A stretch of 64,000 nt of DNA, taken from Paenibacillus sp. SYP-B4298 (lineage in GTDB: Bacteria; Bacillota; Bacilli; Paenibacillales; Paenibacillaceae). The translations under genes were made by a program, and so were the position numbers. The stretch spans positions 5,469,001 to 5,533,000 of the forward strand of contig NZ_CP115484.1 in assembly GCF_027627475.1 (NCBI RefSeq). The letters are read 5' to 3'. Position 1 is the first letter of the stretch. The number at the start of each line of letters is the position of its first letter. The notes below the pieces were generated by a model, which had not been told where the DNA came from, made no database searches, and saw nothing but the letters and a program-made list of their open reading frames with translations. Of the stretch, positions 35,202 through 44,255 are shown piece after piece.

Positions 35202-36767
35202 ATGAACACAGTGGTCATTGTGGACGATGAGCAATTTGTGCGTAAGGGATTAGTCAAGATGATGGATTGGGAGGCTCTGGGCTTCCATGTCATTGGTGAA
35301 GCGGACAATGGGGAGGATGCCTTCGCGATCATTCGGGCGAACAAGCCGGATCTGGTCGTCACAGACATCCGAATGCCAGCGATGGATGGGCTGGAACTCA
35401 TCCAAGCGGTAGCGGAGGACGGGCTGGATACCGAATTCATCATCATTAGCGGATACAATGATTTTCGCTATGCACAGCGGGCGATCCGCTTCGGTGTGAT
35501 GGATTATGTGCTCAAGCCTGTGGATAAAGAGGATATGACTGAGATACTGAACAAGCTGCGCGGCAAGCTGGAGGAGAAGCGGAGAGAGCAGGAGCGACAA
35601 CGGAATGAGCTGGGCCAGCGGCAGATCGAAGCGCTGCTGCGCGGGGAGCTGCGCGGCGAAGAGCTTGCCAGGTGGAGCGCACCTTGGGTAGAGGCGGGGG
35701 CTGAGCAATATGTGTACGTTCTGGTGGAGCTGAGCAGTGACCAGCCATGGGAGCAGGAGACAGCGAGCGATACGAGTCAGATTCGCAGCAAGCTTCAGGA
35801 GGTATTCCGACGCACGGCGAGCTCGCCGCTCGCTCCGATCATCTATGAGCATCGCAGAGCCTACGGGCTGATCATCCCCGATCTGTACTGGCGAGCATCA
35901 CACCATCAGTTGGCTGGCTATCTGCAGGAGGTGCTTCACCAGCTCAATCAGGAGCCGGGCTGGCAATACCGAGCGTATACGGGCGAAACCATCCATTCCC
36001 TGGAGCAGTTGCGGCATTCCTACCGAAGCGCCAAGGAGGCGGTAGCGTATCGCTTCGTTCTGCATCAGCAGCTATTACTGCAGCCGGCGGATATCGAAGG
36101 CATCTCGCTCGTGTATAAGCCTCTGCAGGAGCATACACATCGACAGTTGATCGAAGCCGTGGAGGAGAATAAGCCGGAGCAAATTATGCAGTCTGTTCAG
36201 CGTATCTTCGCCGAGTGTGTGGAGGAGCGCTTCTCACCGGAAGCGATCAAGACAGCGATCGTTCAATGCGTGGCATCGGTTATCAAGTCGATCCGGGAGT
36301 TCGAGGGTGATGACCAGGAGCTTCGGCATATAGAGGCGATCATTGGCTGGCATGATCATAATATTACCTGGACAGGGCTCAGGTGGTTGTTTGAGCAATT
36401 CATGTGTGAGGCTGCGGAGATGATCAGCGGCTTGTACCGGACGGCTGGTCAGCGGGGGATCTATAAGGTGAAGTCCTATGTCGATCATCATTTCCATAAG
36501 AACATTAATCTGAAAAGTATTGCCGCCCAATTTTATATGAACTCTGCTTATCTTGGACAGCTCTTCAAGAAAAGCTACGGCGTATACTTCAATGAATATT
36601 TGCTGCAGTTGCGGATTGAGGAGGCCAAGAAGCTGCTGAAGCAGGGCGATCTGAGAATCTATGAGATTGCTGATCGGGTAGGGTTTAATTCGGCGGATTA
36701 TTTCGTCATCCAGTTCGAGAAGCTGGAGAAGATGACGCCGACAGAGTATCGGAATCGCTGGAAGTGA
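35202..36767 (+). CDS. YesN-type response regulator
   Basis: The product is 521 aa. The receiver domain has DDE at 8-10, phospho-acceptor D55 in VVTDIRMPA and K105 in VLKPVD. A helical middle region (about 115-410) leads to a C-terminal AraC domain with LKSIAAQFYMNSAYLGQLFKK and IYEIADRVGFNSADYFVIQFEK, ending MTPTEYRNRWK. The kinase gene starts 14 bp downstream. It probably activates the binding-protein and permease genes that follow. The gene order regulator-kinase-transporter is unlike the AraC-only cassettes to the left. Confidence 0.92.
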   Translation: MNTVVIVDDEQFVRKGLVKMMDWEALGFHVIGEADNGEDAFAIIRANKPDLVVTDIRMPAMDGLELIQAVAEDGLDTEFIIISGYNDFRYAQRAIRFGVMDYVLKPVDKEDMTEILNKLRGKLEEKRREQERQRNELGQRQIEALLRGELRGEELARWSAPWVEAGAEQYVYVLVELSSDQPWEQETASDTSQIRSKLQEVFRRTASSPLAPIIYEHRRAYGLIIPDLYWRASHHQLAGYLQEVLHQLNQEPGWQYRAYTGETIHSLEQLRHSYRSAKEAVAYRFVLHQQLLLQPADIEGISLVYKPLQEHTHRQLIEAVEENKPEQIMQSVQRIFAECVEERFSPEAIKTAIVQCVASVIKSIREFEGDDQELRHIEAIIGWHDHNITWTGLRWLFEQFMCEAAEMISGLYRTAGQRGIYKVKSYVDHHFHKNINLKSIAAQFYMNSAYLGQLFKKSYGVYFNEYLLQLRIEEAKKLLKQGDLRIYEIADRVGFNSADYFVIQFEKLEKMTPTEYRNRWK

Positions 36768-36781
36768 CAGGAGGAGCAAGG

Positions 36782-38566
36782 ATGAGACTGCTGAATAATG
36801 TCAAGCTGCGCAACAAGATGCTGGCTGTCTATTTTCTATGTGTATTCGCGCCTATTCTGCTGACGAACCTGATCTTCTACAATGTCATTGCCGACAATGT
36901 AAGGGATCAACGAATTCAGGATATTGACCGAGCCATTGCACAGATTGGCAATGAATTCAGTCAATTGCTGGACGATGCGGTCGGGCTGTCCTCTTATTTT
37001 TACACGGATTTTCGAATCAATGAGATTCTGGAACGGGATTTTGTCTATGCAGAAGATTATGTCGAGGCCTATGACGGCTATCTGCGACGTGTCATGAACA
37101 GCTATAACCCCGGCGCGGTCTCCTATCAGAACATGTTGATTTATGTGGATAATACGACACTGCTGCATTCAGGCAATATCGGTTATCTGTCAGAACAGAT
37201 TCGTGCAACGGACTGGTACCGGGCGGCGGGGGTCAGTGCCGGCTTGCAGCCTGTATTTGTACGGACGGAGGGGGGTGGCGGTCGGTTCGCGACCTTCTCC
37301 CTGCTGCGCAAGCTGGACTATTTCCCTGAGAGGATGCATAAGGAGAAGCTGCTCAAGATTGATTTCAGAACAATTGATCTGGAGGAATTGTTCACCAATC
37401 TTAACATTCAAGGTGATATGTATCTTATTAATCCGAGCGGCTATATTGAATATACGACCAATCGCGAGCTGGACTGGCGAGCCAGCAGCAAGCAGCGGTA
37501 TGCTCAACCTGAATCGCCGTCCACGATCGAGTTCGCTCTCGACTACAGCGACATCAGCTATTTGCAGGGCTGGCGTATTATCGGGACGGTGAACTCAGAT
37601 GAGGTGTCCAAGGAGGTGTGGAAAACCCGCGACTTTATTCTCTGGTCGGCTTGTCTGATGGTGACGCTCCCTACACTGATCATTACGATTACGACCCGTT
37701 CCATTACGCGAAGAATCGTTAAAATATTGAGGCATATGAAGAAGGTCAAGAGTCAAAACTTCGAGATTATACAGGAAGCGGATGCCCGCGACGAGATCGG
37801 CCAATTAACGCTGGAATTCAATCGGATGACCCAGCAGATCAAATCATTGATTCAGGATGTATATCTGGCAGACATTCAGAAGAAATCGTCAGAGCTGGAG
37901 CGGCGCAAGGCGCAGTTGAATGCGCTGCAGAGCCAGGTGAACCCGCATTTTCTGTTCAATGCGCTGGAGACGATCCGCATGCGCAGCCTGCTCAAGAACG
38001 AGGAGGAGACAGCTAATATTATCCATAGCATGGCGAAGATTCTCCGCAGCTCTCTGACCTGGAGCAAGGACCGAATTACAGTCCAGGAGGAGCTGCAGTT
38101 CATTCGCTGCTTTCTCGACATTCAAAAATACCGGTTCGAGGACAAGCTGGACTATCATATCCAGGTTGATCCGGATGCTTACCTGTGTACGATACCGAAA
38201 ATGATGTTCCTGCCGTTTGTTGAAAATGCGTGCATTCATGGCATTGAGGCATTAAAGCACGGGGGCGTGCTGGAGATTCAAATTGAAGTTATCGGGCAGG
38301 AGCTGGTATTCGCCATCCGGGATAACGGGGTTGGCATGACGATGGAGAAGGCAGAGGAGCTGCGGCGATATGTACAGACAGATGAGGTCATGGGCGAGCG
38401 CATCGGCATCCAGAATGTCATCTACCGCAGCAAGCTGATCTATGGAGACCAGTTCCGATTCGAGCTGCATAGCGCGCCGGGTGACGGGACGCATGTTCGA
38501 TTATCGATTCCCAAGGGAGATGGTTCCCGCAGAGAAAGTATATCCAGTCATGGAGAGATCATATAA
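36782..38566 (+). CDS. YesM-type sensor histidine kinase
   Basis: The product is 594 aa from ATG 36782, directly after AGGAGGAG. An upstream in-frame ATG overlaps the regulator stop. Transmembrane helices near 13-35 and 285-305 flank an extracellular sensor domain. HAMP is followed by LQSQVNPHFLFNALETIR with the phospho-acceptor His near residue 388. The N-box is LPFVENACIHGIE and the G-box DNGVGMT. It probably senses the sugar transported by the next three gene products. Confidence 0.92.
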   Translation: MRLLNNVKLRNKMLAVYFLCVFAPILLTNLIFYNVIADNVRDQRIQDIDRAIAQIGNEFSQLLDDAVGLSSYFYTDFRINEILERDFVYAEDYVEAYDGYLRRVMNSYNPGAVSYQNMLIYVDNTTLLHSGNIGYLSEQIRATDWYRAAGVSAGLQPVFVRTEGGGGRFATFSLLRKLDYFPERMHKEKLLKIDFRTIDLEELFTNLNIQGDMYLINPSGYIEYTTNRELDWRASSKQRYAQPESPSTIEFALDYSDISYLQGWRIIGTVNSDEVSKEVWKTRDFILWSACLMVTLPTLIITITTRSITRRIVKILRHMKKVKSQNFEIIQEADARDEIGQLTLEFNRMTQQIKSLIQDVYLADIQKKSSELERRKAQLNALQSQVNPHFLFNALETIRMRSLLKNEEETANIIHSMAKILRSSLTWSKDRITVQEELQFIRCFLDIQKYRFEDKLDYHIQVDPDAYLCTIPKMMFLPFVENACIHGIEALKHGGVLEIQIEVIGQELVFAIRDNGVGMTMEKAEELRRYVQTDEVMGERIGIQNVIYRSKLIYGDQFRFELHSAPGDGTHVRLSIPKGDGSRRESISSHGEII

Positions 38567-38667
38567 TTTGTAAAACATAAACCATAATTTAACCGGTAAT
38601 CAAACCATAAGTTACTCTCTATACTAAGAGTAAGCAAGAAATAGATACAGAGAGGGGAATGAACACA

Positions 38668-40386
38668 TTGAGTAAAAGCAAGATTATGCTGCTAAGTCTG
38701 GCGGCCGTCATGCTGTTATCTGTTGTGACAGCTTGTAGCGGAACCCCAGGGAAAGACAACAGTACAGCGTCCAAAGCAGGGTCATCGTCGACGGGCTCCG
38801 AATCGAAGGGTAACAATTCGGCGACCTCAGAGGATAAGGTCACCTATACGATCTATAATGGTGTGGCGAACACGAAGGACATCAATACGAACGAAACGAC
38901 GATCGGCAAGATTCTTGAGGATCAGACTGGCGTCAACTTCAAGCTTGAATTTCTTGTTGGCGACTTGAATACGAAGATCGGCACGATGATCGCATCAGGC
39001 AAGTACCCTGAGGTACTGATCCCGGATGCGGCGATTGAAGAGGTTCTCAATGCAGGCGCTTTCATTCCGCTCGACGAGCTGATCGAGGAGCATGCTCCTA
39101 ATATCAAGCGGGTATACGGGCCATATATGGAGCAGATGAAGGGCAAGGACGGCAAAATCTATTTCTTGCCGATCGCTGTTCAGGTAGGCGACTATGTGCC
39201 TGACCCTGAGCCAGCGGCAGCCTTCTGGGTGCAGCGCCGTGTGCTGGAGGAAGCGGGTTATCCGAAGATCACCACCCTTGATCAGTATATGGAATTAATC
39301 GAGAATTATGTGGCGAAGCACAAGGATGAGAATCTGACAGGGATGGTTTCACTGACGCATGACTGGAGATTCTTCGCCACCTCCAATCCGCCGATGCATC
39401 TGATGGGTTATCCGAATGAAGGTAATGTCACGGTCGACCTGAATTCACTGGAGGCCAAAACCTATGCAGGCACTGAGGCAACCTACAAATGGATGAAAGC
39501 GCTCAACGAGCTGAATGCTAAAGGCCTGTTCGATAAGGCATCATTCGTGGATAACTATGATCAATATATTGCGAAGCTGACCTCGCATAAGGTGCTGGGC
39601 TTCTTCGACTACAGATGGCAGGTGCAAAATGCGCTGAATCTGCTGAAGGATGCGGCGCGCAAAGACCCGTCCCTGAGCCAATACAATTACTTCCCGCTGC
39701 CGGTAACCTTCGATGAGAATACGAAGGATGCTTACATTGATCCGCAAGGCGGACTGATCAACAACCGCGGCATCGGCATTACCGTTAGCGCGAAGGACCC
39801 GGTTCGGATCATCAAATACTTCGACAACATGCTCAAGGAAGAGAATCAGATTCTGACGAGCTGGGGAATCAAAGGCGAGACCTATGAAGTGAATGAGGAA
39901 GGCCGCTTCTATCGTACTCTGGAGCAGATTAACATGATTGACGAGTCGTTCAATGAGAAATTCGGCTTCAAGCAGTATGGCTGGAACTGGCCGAGCTACA
40001 ATGCGAATTCGTCGTTGTCTGATGGCAACGCCAAGAACGTATTGTTCCAGCCGGAAGTATTCCAGATGAGCCTGATCGACAAGGACAAGGAAATTCTGGA
40101 CAAATACGGTGCGCAAACGTACAGCCAGATGTTCGCTGCACCTGTGTACCGTCCATGGTACCCGGCATGGGGCTTTGCGAAGGAGCAAAACTCGCCAGAG
40201 CAGATGTGGGAAACGAGCAAGGATGAGCTGACGAAGAAGTATTTCCCGAAAATGGTACTGGCGACGCCTGACAAGTTCGAGGCGGCTTGGGAGGAATATA
40301 CGAAGGAATTCGCTAAGCTGGATACGGCGGGCTACGAGAAGTGGACTTCCGACGAGGTCAAGAAGAGAGCAGCAGCGGCAAAATAA
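38668..40386 (+). CDS. Sugar ABC transporter substrate-binding lipoprotein
   Basis: The product is about 572 aa. TTG 38668 is preferred because AGGGG then lies 10 nt upstream. ATG 38659 is only one base from it but cannot be excluded. The lipobox SVVTAC gives Cys23, then a Ser/Thr/Gly/Asn linker. The long family-1 binding fold of the LplA/YtcQ class is clear from size and from the C-terminal KKYFPKMVLATPDKFEAAW. The 13-bp hairpin after the gene probably sets a higher level of this protein than of the permeases. Confidence 0.9.
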   Translation: MSKSKIMLLSLAAVMLLSVVTACSGTPGKDNSTASKAGSSSTGSESKGNNSATSEDKVTYTIYNGVANTKDINTNETTIGKILEDQTGVNFKLEFLVGDLNTKIGTMIASGKYPEVLIPDAAIEEVLNAGAFIPLDELIEEHAPNIKRVYGPYMEQMKGKDGKIYFLPIAVQVGDYVPDPEPAAAFWVQRRVLEEAGYPKITTLDQYMELIENYVAKHKDENLTGMVSLTHDWRFFATSNPPMHLMGYPNEGNVTVDLNSLEAKTYAGTEATYKWMKALNELNAKGLFDKASFVDNYDQYIAKLTSHKVLGFFDYRWQVQNALNLLKDAARKDPSLSQYNYFPLPVTFDENTKDAYIDPQGGLINNRGIGITVSAKDPVRIIKYFDNMLKEENQILTSWGIKGETYEVNEEGRFYRTLEQINMIDESFNEKFGFKQYGWNWPSYNANSSLSDGNAKNVLFQPEVFQMSLIDKDKEILDKYGAQTYSQMFAAPVYRPWYPAWGFAKEQNSPEQMWETSKDELTKKYFPKMVLATPDKFEAAWEEYTKEFAKLDTAGYEKWTSDEVKKRAAAAK

Positions 40387-40394
40387 TGCAGCAT

Positions 40395-40442
40395 AGCGGC
40401 AGGCCGGGCCCGAGGGTTCACCGGAGCGACCGGCCTGCCGCT
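40395..40442 (+). terminator. Hairpin between binding-protein and permease genes
   Basis: AGCGGCAGGCCGG (40395-40407) and CCGGCCTGCCGCT (40430-40442) form a perfect 13-bp stem in the 90-bp gap. Only a short T-run (CTTT) follows. It is probably a partial terminator or an mRNA stabiliser. Confidence 0.55.
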
Positions 40443-40476
40443 TACCCTTTAGTGGAGCAGCGGAAGGAGAAGATTT

Positions 40477-41451
40477 ATGGAGACCAATACTGCGCCTACA
40501 CCATCCAGTGCTGCGGCGGCCAAGAAGAGAAGCCGAATCGGCGTCTTCTTCTCCAAGCTGATGCGGCAGCGGGCTCTGATGCTGATGTCCGTGCCGTTTG
40601 TCATTTGGTTGCTGATATTCAAGTACGTCCCGATCTGGGGTTGGACGACAGCATTTCAGGATTATAAGTCCCATCTGAGCATATGGGAGCAGACATGGGT
40701 CGGCTTCAAGCATTTTGAGTTCTTGTTCGGCGATGATCGCTTTTTGCGCGTCCTGCGCAACACGCTCGCGATGAGCAGCATTAACCTTGTATTCGGATTT
40801 GTGACCGCCATTACGCTGGCGCTGCTGTTGAATGAGCTTCGTCATATGGCCTTTAAGCGGATCGTGCAGACGGTTAGTTATCTACCGCACTTTATCTCTT
40901 GGGTAGTTGCGGCGAGCATTATCCAGACCACCCTGGCGCCGGAAGGCATATTGAACCAGATTCTTCTCTGGACGGGTGTGATCGACAGAGGAAATGAAAT
41001 CTTGTTTCTAGGCATTCCCCACCAATTCTGGACGATCTTCGGAGCAGGCTCGATCTGGAAGGATGTCGGCTGGAACACCATTGTATATTTGGCTGCGATG
41101 ACGACGATCGACCCCGCTCAGTATGAGGCGGCAGAGATGGATGGCGCAGGCAGAATCAAGAAGATGATGTACATTACCTTACCTGGCATCAAGCCAGTCA
41201 TTATCGTATTGCTGATTATGAATATCGGTTACTTGATGGAATCGGGCTTTGAGCCACAGTATTTGCTGGGCAATGGGATGAATATCGATTACTCTGAAAA
41301 CATTGACATTTTTGTCTTGAAATACGGGATTGCGCAAAGCAACTTTTCTCTTGCGACCGCAGCGGGGATATTTAAGACGGTCGTCAGCTTCATTCTTCTG
41401 TTTTCAGCGAATCATCTTGCCAAGCGGATGGGCGAAGCCAGACTATTCTAG
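40477..41451 (+). CDS. Sugar ABC transporter permease, LplB-type
   Basis: The product is 324 aa with six membrane helices and a 25-residue cytoplasmic N-terminal tail. It has the EAA loop YEAAEMDGAGRIKKMMYI and the family pattern FKYVPIWGWTTAFQDY. The start follows GGAAGGAG. It is the first permease of the third LplABC-type cassette. No ATPase gene is in the operon. Confidence 0.92.
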   Translation: METNTAPTPSSAAAAKKRSRIGVFFSKLMRQRALMLMSVPFVIWLLIFKYVPIWGWTTAFQDYKSHLSIWEQTWVGFKHFEFLFGDDRFLRVLRNTLAMSSINLVFGFVTAITLALLLNELRHMAFKRIVQTVSYLPHFISWVVAASIIQTTLAPEGILNQILLWTGVIDRGNEILFLGIPHQFWTIFGAGSIWKDVGWNTIVYLAAMTTIDPAQYEAAEMDGAGRIKKMMYITLPGIKPVIIVLLIMNIGYLMESGFEPQYLLGNGMNIDYSENIDIFVLKYGIAQSNFSLATAAGIFKTVVSFILLFSANHLAKRMGEARLF

Positions 41452-41468
41452 AAATGGAGGTGCAGCGC

Positions 41469-42389
41469 ATGGCTGCGAAGGGTGCACGAAACACCATTAA
41501 AATGCCGCTCGGCGACAGAATATTTGATCTGTGCAACTACGGGTTCATGATTATACTGATGTTTGTTACGCTGTATCCGTTTCTTAATGTTCTGGCGGTA
41601 TCACTCAATCAGGCGCAGGATTCCATCAAGGGCGGCATCTATCTGTGGCCCCGGATATGGACGCTGGATAATTACGCCTATGTTCTGAAGGAAGCGACGA
41701 TCTTCCATGCCACGATGATCTCGGTGCTGCGTACTGTAGTGGGTACGGTATTAACCGTATTTTGCTCGGCGATGGTCGCTTATACGCTGACGAAACAGGA
41801 ATATGTATTGCGTAAATTTATTACGATTGCCTTTATCCTGACCATGTACTTTAACGGTGGACTGATTCCTACCTTCTTGCTGATGCGTGATCTGGATCTG
41901 CTGGGCAGCTTCTGGGTGTATATCTGGCCGGGTCTGATCGGCGTGTTCAATCTGATCATTATCCGCTCCTTCATTGAAGGCTTGCCAGAGAGCATCCTGG
42001 AGTCGGGGAAGATCGACGGTGCCGGCGAGTTCCGAACCTTCTTCAGTATCGTACTGCCATTGACGACGCCAGTGTTGGCAACGGTAGCCTTGTTCTCAGG
42101 TGTCTACCAATGGAATTCATGGTTCGACGTATTCTTGTACAATTCCTCAGACATTGATCTGAGCACGCTGCAATATGAGCTGCAGAAGATCCTGCAGAAC
42201 TCCAATACGACGACCAGCTCCACGAGCGGGATGGTATCGGGGATGACCGGCGGGTCGCAGAATATGGTGACACCGCTGTCCGCACGAGCCACGATGACGA
42301 TTGTCGCCTCCGTGCCGATCATTATGGTCTATCCGTTCCTGCAGAAATACTTTGTTAAGGGTATGATGGTCGGTGGGGTGAAGGGCTGA
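41469..42389 (+). CDS. Sugar ABC transporter permease, LplC/YtcP-type
   Basis: The product is 306 aa from ATG 41469, with GGAGGTG 8-9 nt upstream. An ATG at 41454 lies before that site. It has six membrane helices, the EAA loop LESGKIDGAGEFRTFFSIV and the family ending LQKYFVKGMMVGGVKG. A Ser/Thr/Gly-rich extracellular loop near residues 240-265 is slightly longer than usual. It closes the third cassette, and a strong terminator follows. Confidence 0.92.
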   Translation: MAAKGARNTIKMPLGDRIFDLCNYGFMIILMFVTLYPFLNVLAVSLNQAQDSIKGGIYLWPRIWTLDNYAYVLKEATIFHATMISVLRTVVGTVLTVFCSAMVAYTLTKQEYVLRKFITIAFILTMYFNGGLIPTFLLMRDLDLLGSFWVYIWPGLIGVFNLIIIRSFIEGLPESILESGKIDGAGEFRTFFSIVLPLTTPVLATVALFSGVYQWNSWFDVFLYNSSDIDLSTLQYELQKILQNSNTTTSSTSGMVSGMTGGSQNMVTPLSARATMTIVASVPIIMVYPFLQKYFVKGMMVGGVKG

Positions 42390-42412
42390 GTTTGTATAGC
42401 GTTGTAAGCAAC

Positions 42413-42464
42413 AAAATAGGGCATCCGGGAATCAGTGTGAGCTGATAACCGGATGCCTTATTTT
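42413..42464 (+). terminator. Strong rho-independent terminator of the third cassette
   Basis: AAAATAGGGCATCCGG (42413-42428) pairs with CCGGATGCCTTATTTT (42449-42464), a 16-bp stem with one G-T pair. A-run and T-run ends allow action in both directions. Confidence 0.8.
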
Positions 42465-42596
42465 CTTGAATACAGAAGATTGAATAATTTTAAACTCAAT
42501 ATTTACATTTTTTCAAAATTGAAACATTGATGATTTTGATTTCGTTATTTACTTTGAGGAACAAAGATGCAAATGACAAGGAGGAGATGTTCGATT

Positions 42597-42941
42597 ATGA
42601 AAATTAACAAACTGATGTTGTTCACAATTTTTGTAGTAACAGCAATACTTCTCAGTGGCTGCTCTTCATCATCAAATAACGGCAGCTTTGCATCTCAGGC
42701 CATGGTGCGATGGGATGGTGTTATATATACAGGAACACAGGAAATGGTACATGAGATCCAAGATGAATTAGGACGTATTGAATATTACATTACTGACGAA
42801 ACGCAGTCAAACAAAAACAGAAGTTCAAATTTTTATAAAGAAGGAACCATAGTTTACAAAATCAAGGACATAGATGTGAATGATGCTGTTGCAATCGAAT
42901 TCGAAAATGGTTATGTCAAAGCAATAGTTATACGTGAATAG
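42597..42941 (+). CDS. Small lipoprotein, unknown function
   Basis: The product is 114 aa from ATG 42597, behind AAGGAGGAG. The lipobox LLSGC gives Cys22, followed by a Ser/Asn linker. The mature part begins AMVRWDGVIYTGT and is a short beta-rich domain without a family I can name. The gene is AT-richer than the transporter genes beside it. It stands alone, with a small membrane-protein frame 74 bp downstream. Confidence 0.7.
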   Translation: MKINKLMLFTIFVVTAILLSGCSSSSNNGSFASQAMVRWDGVIYTGTQEMVHEIQDELGRIEYYITDETQSNKNRSSNFYKEGTIVYKIKDIDVNDAVAIEFENGYVKAIVIRE

Positions 42942-43015
42942 GAACCAATCAACAATGCCTGTGAATAAATCGTAGAACGTGATCACATAAAATATAACGA
43001 TGGAGCGTGGTGGTA

Positions 43016-43180
43016 ATGGAAATCATCTTTTTTCTTATTATTTCATTTTTCCTAGTAACAATAGCTGTAAAATTAGGAATTGACAATTCAAAGCATGCTC
43101 AAATAAATAAAGAAATATTAAAAGAACTGCAAGAGATAAGACAATTATATTCTTCCCAGCAGCATAATAAGGAGCTATGA
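43016..43180 (+). CDS. Small membrane-anchored protein, 54 aa
   Basis: The frame is ATG 43016 to TGA 43180. The first 20 residues form a membrane helix (IIFFLIISFFLVTIAV). The rest is a charged amphipathic helix with QINKEILKELQEIRQL, able to form a coiled coil. The ribosome site is weak (GGTGGT). The clear two-part design argues for a real small gene. Function unknown. Confidence 0.5.
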   Translation: MEIIFFLIISFFLVTIAVKLGIDNSKHAQINKEILKELQEIRQLYSSQQHNKEL

Positions 43181-43210
43181 TTCGGCAATTACAAGCCAAT
43201 ATCATCGTAC

Positions 43211-43996
43211 TCACAAGATGGATTCACAACCCCTTAGCATTTCATCTGCCAGCTCCAGCGTAATCGGACAATGGTCGCTCCCCATAATATGCGCGTCGAT
43301 GCCTGCCGATTGCAAGAACGGAGCGAGGCGCTCAGATAGTAGAAAATAATCGATCCGCCAGCCAATATTCCTCTCCCGTACCTTCGGCATGAAGGACCAC
43401 CAGGTATAGGCGTCTGCCTGCTCCGGGTGCAAATAGCGGAACGTGTCGATAAATCCGGCATTCAGCAGCTCGGTCATCTTGCCCCGCTCCTCTGTGGTGA
43501 AGCCGGAGTTGCCATGGTTGGACTTGGCATTGCGAATATCGATCTCCTGATGCGCGACATTCAAGTCGCCGCAGAGTATAACGGGCTTCCGTTCATCCAA
43601 CTGCTTCACATAGCTGCGGAAGCGCTCCTCCCATTCCAGCCGCAGCTCCAGCCGCGACAGATCGCGCCGAGCGTTCGGCGTATAGACGTTCACCATATAG
43701 AAGTGCTCGAATTCGAGCGTAATGATCCTTCCCTCCTCCTCGCTGTCTTGCTCCAGCCCGTACCAGACGGATAACGGCTTGATTCGCGTGAAGATCGCTG
43801 TGCCGGAATACCCCTTCTTGACTGCATAATTCCAGTACATCTCGTATTCAGCAGCCAGCTCCATACAGATCTGTCCCTCTTGAAGCTTGGATTCCTGGAT
43901 GCAGAACAGATCGGCGTCCACCGACTGGAAGTAATCGTAGAATCCTTTATTCACGCAGGCGCGCAGGCCGTTGACATTCCATGATGCAAGCTTCAT
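43211..43996 (-). CDS. exoA: Exodeoxyribonuclease III / AP endonuclease
   Basis: The product is 261 aa of the ExoA/XthA class. It starts MKLASWNVNGLRA, has the metal-binding Glu in IQESKLQ, GDLNVAHQEIDIRN with the catalytic Asp and Asn, and ends near GSDHCPITLEL with the active-site Asp-His. It cleaves DNA 5' of abasic sites and trims 3' ends during base excision repair. ATG 43996 follows GGGAG. It is a monocistronic housekeeping gene between two sugar loci. Confidence 0.95.
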   Translation of the reverse strand: MKLASWNVNGLRACVNKGFYDYFQSVDADLFCIQESKLQEGQICMELAAEYEMYWNYAVKKGYSGTAIFTRIKPLSVWYGLEQDSEEEGRIITLEFEHFYMVNVYTPNARRDLSRLELRLEWEERFRSYVKQLDERKPVILCGDLNVAHQEIDIRNAKSNHGNSGFTTEERGKMTELLNAGFIDTFRYLHPEQADAYTWWSFMPKVRERNIGWRIDYFLLSERLAPFLQSAGIDAHIMGSDHCPITLELADEMLRGCESIL

Positions 43997-44188
43997 ATGT
44001 TCGCTCTCCCTAGTTCATTTATCCTATTATTATATACCGAAATTGCAAGTGAAACCTATTCAATCTTGCTCGTTCTTATCCATTATTGCGGTATTATAGA
44101 AATTTTGCAGAGAACACGGACAGCAAGATATGTTAAACATAAGACAATTTTCATGCTTTTATTCTACGAAATCTATGCTATTATCGTA

Positions 44189-44202
44189 ATAAAGCGTTTA
44201 CA
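44189..44202 (+). promoter_or_regulatory. cre-like box upstream of the fourth sugar operon
   Basis: ATAAAGCGTTTACA matches the cre consensus at 12 of 14 positions and lies 53 bp before the AraC regulator start. The surrounding 259-bp gap is AT-rich and shows no gene. Confidence 0.5.
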
Positions 44203-44255
44203 TTAATAGAACAAAAGCTTGTGACAAAAATCATGTGATTTGGGAGGAGGCGCAC

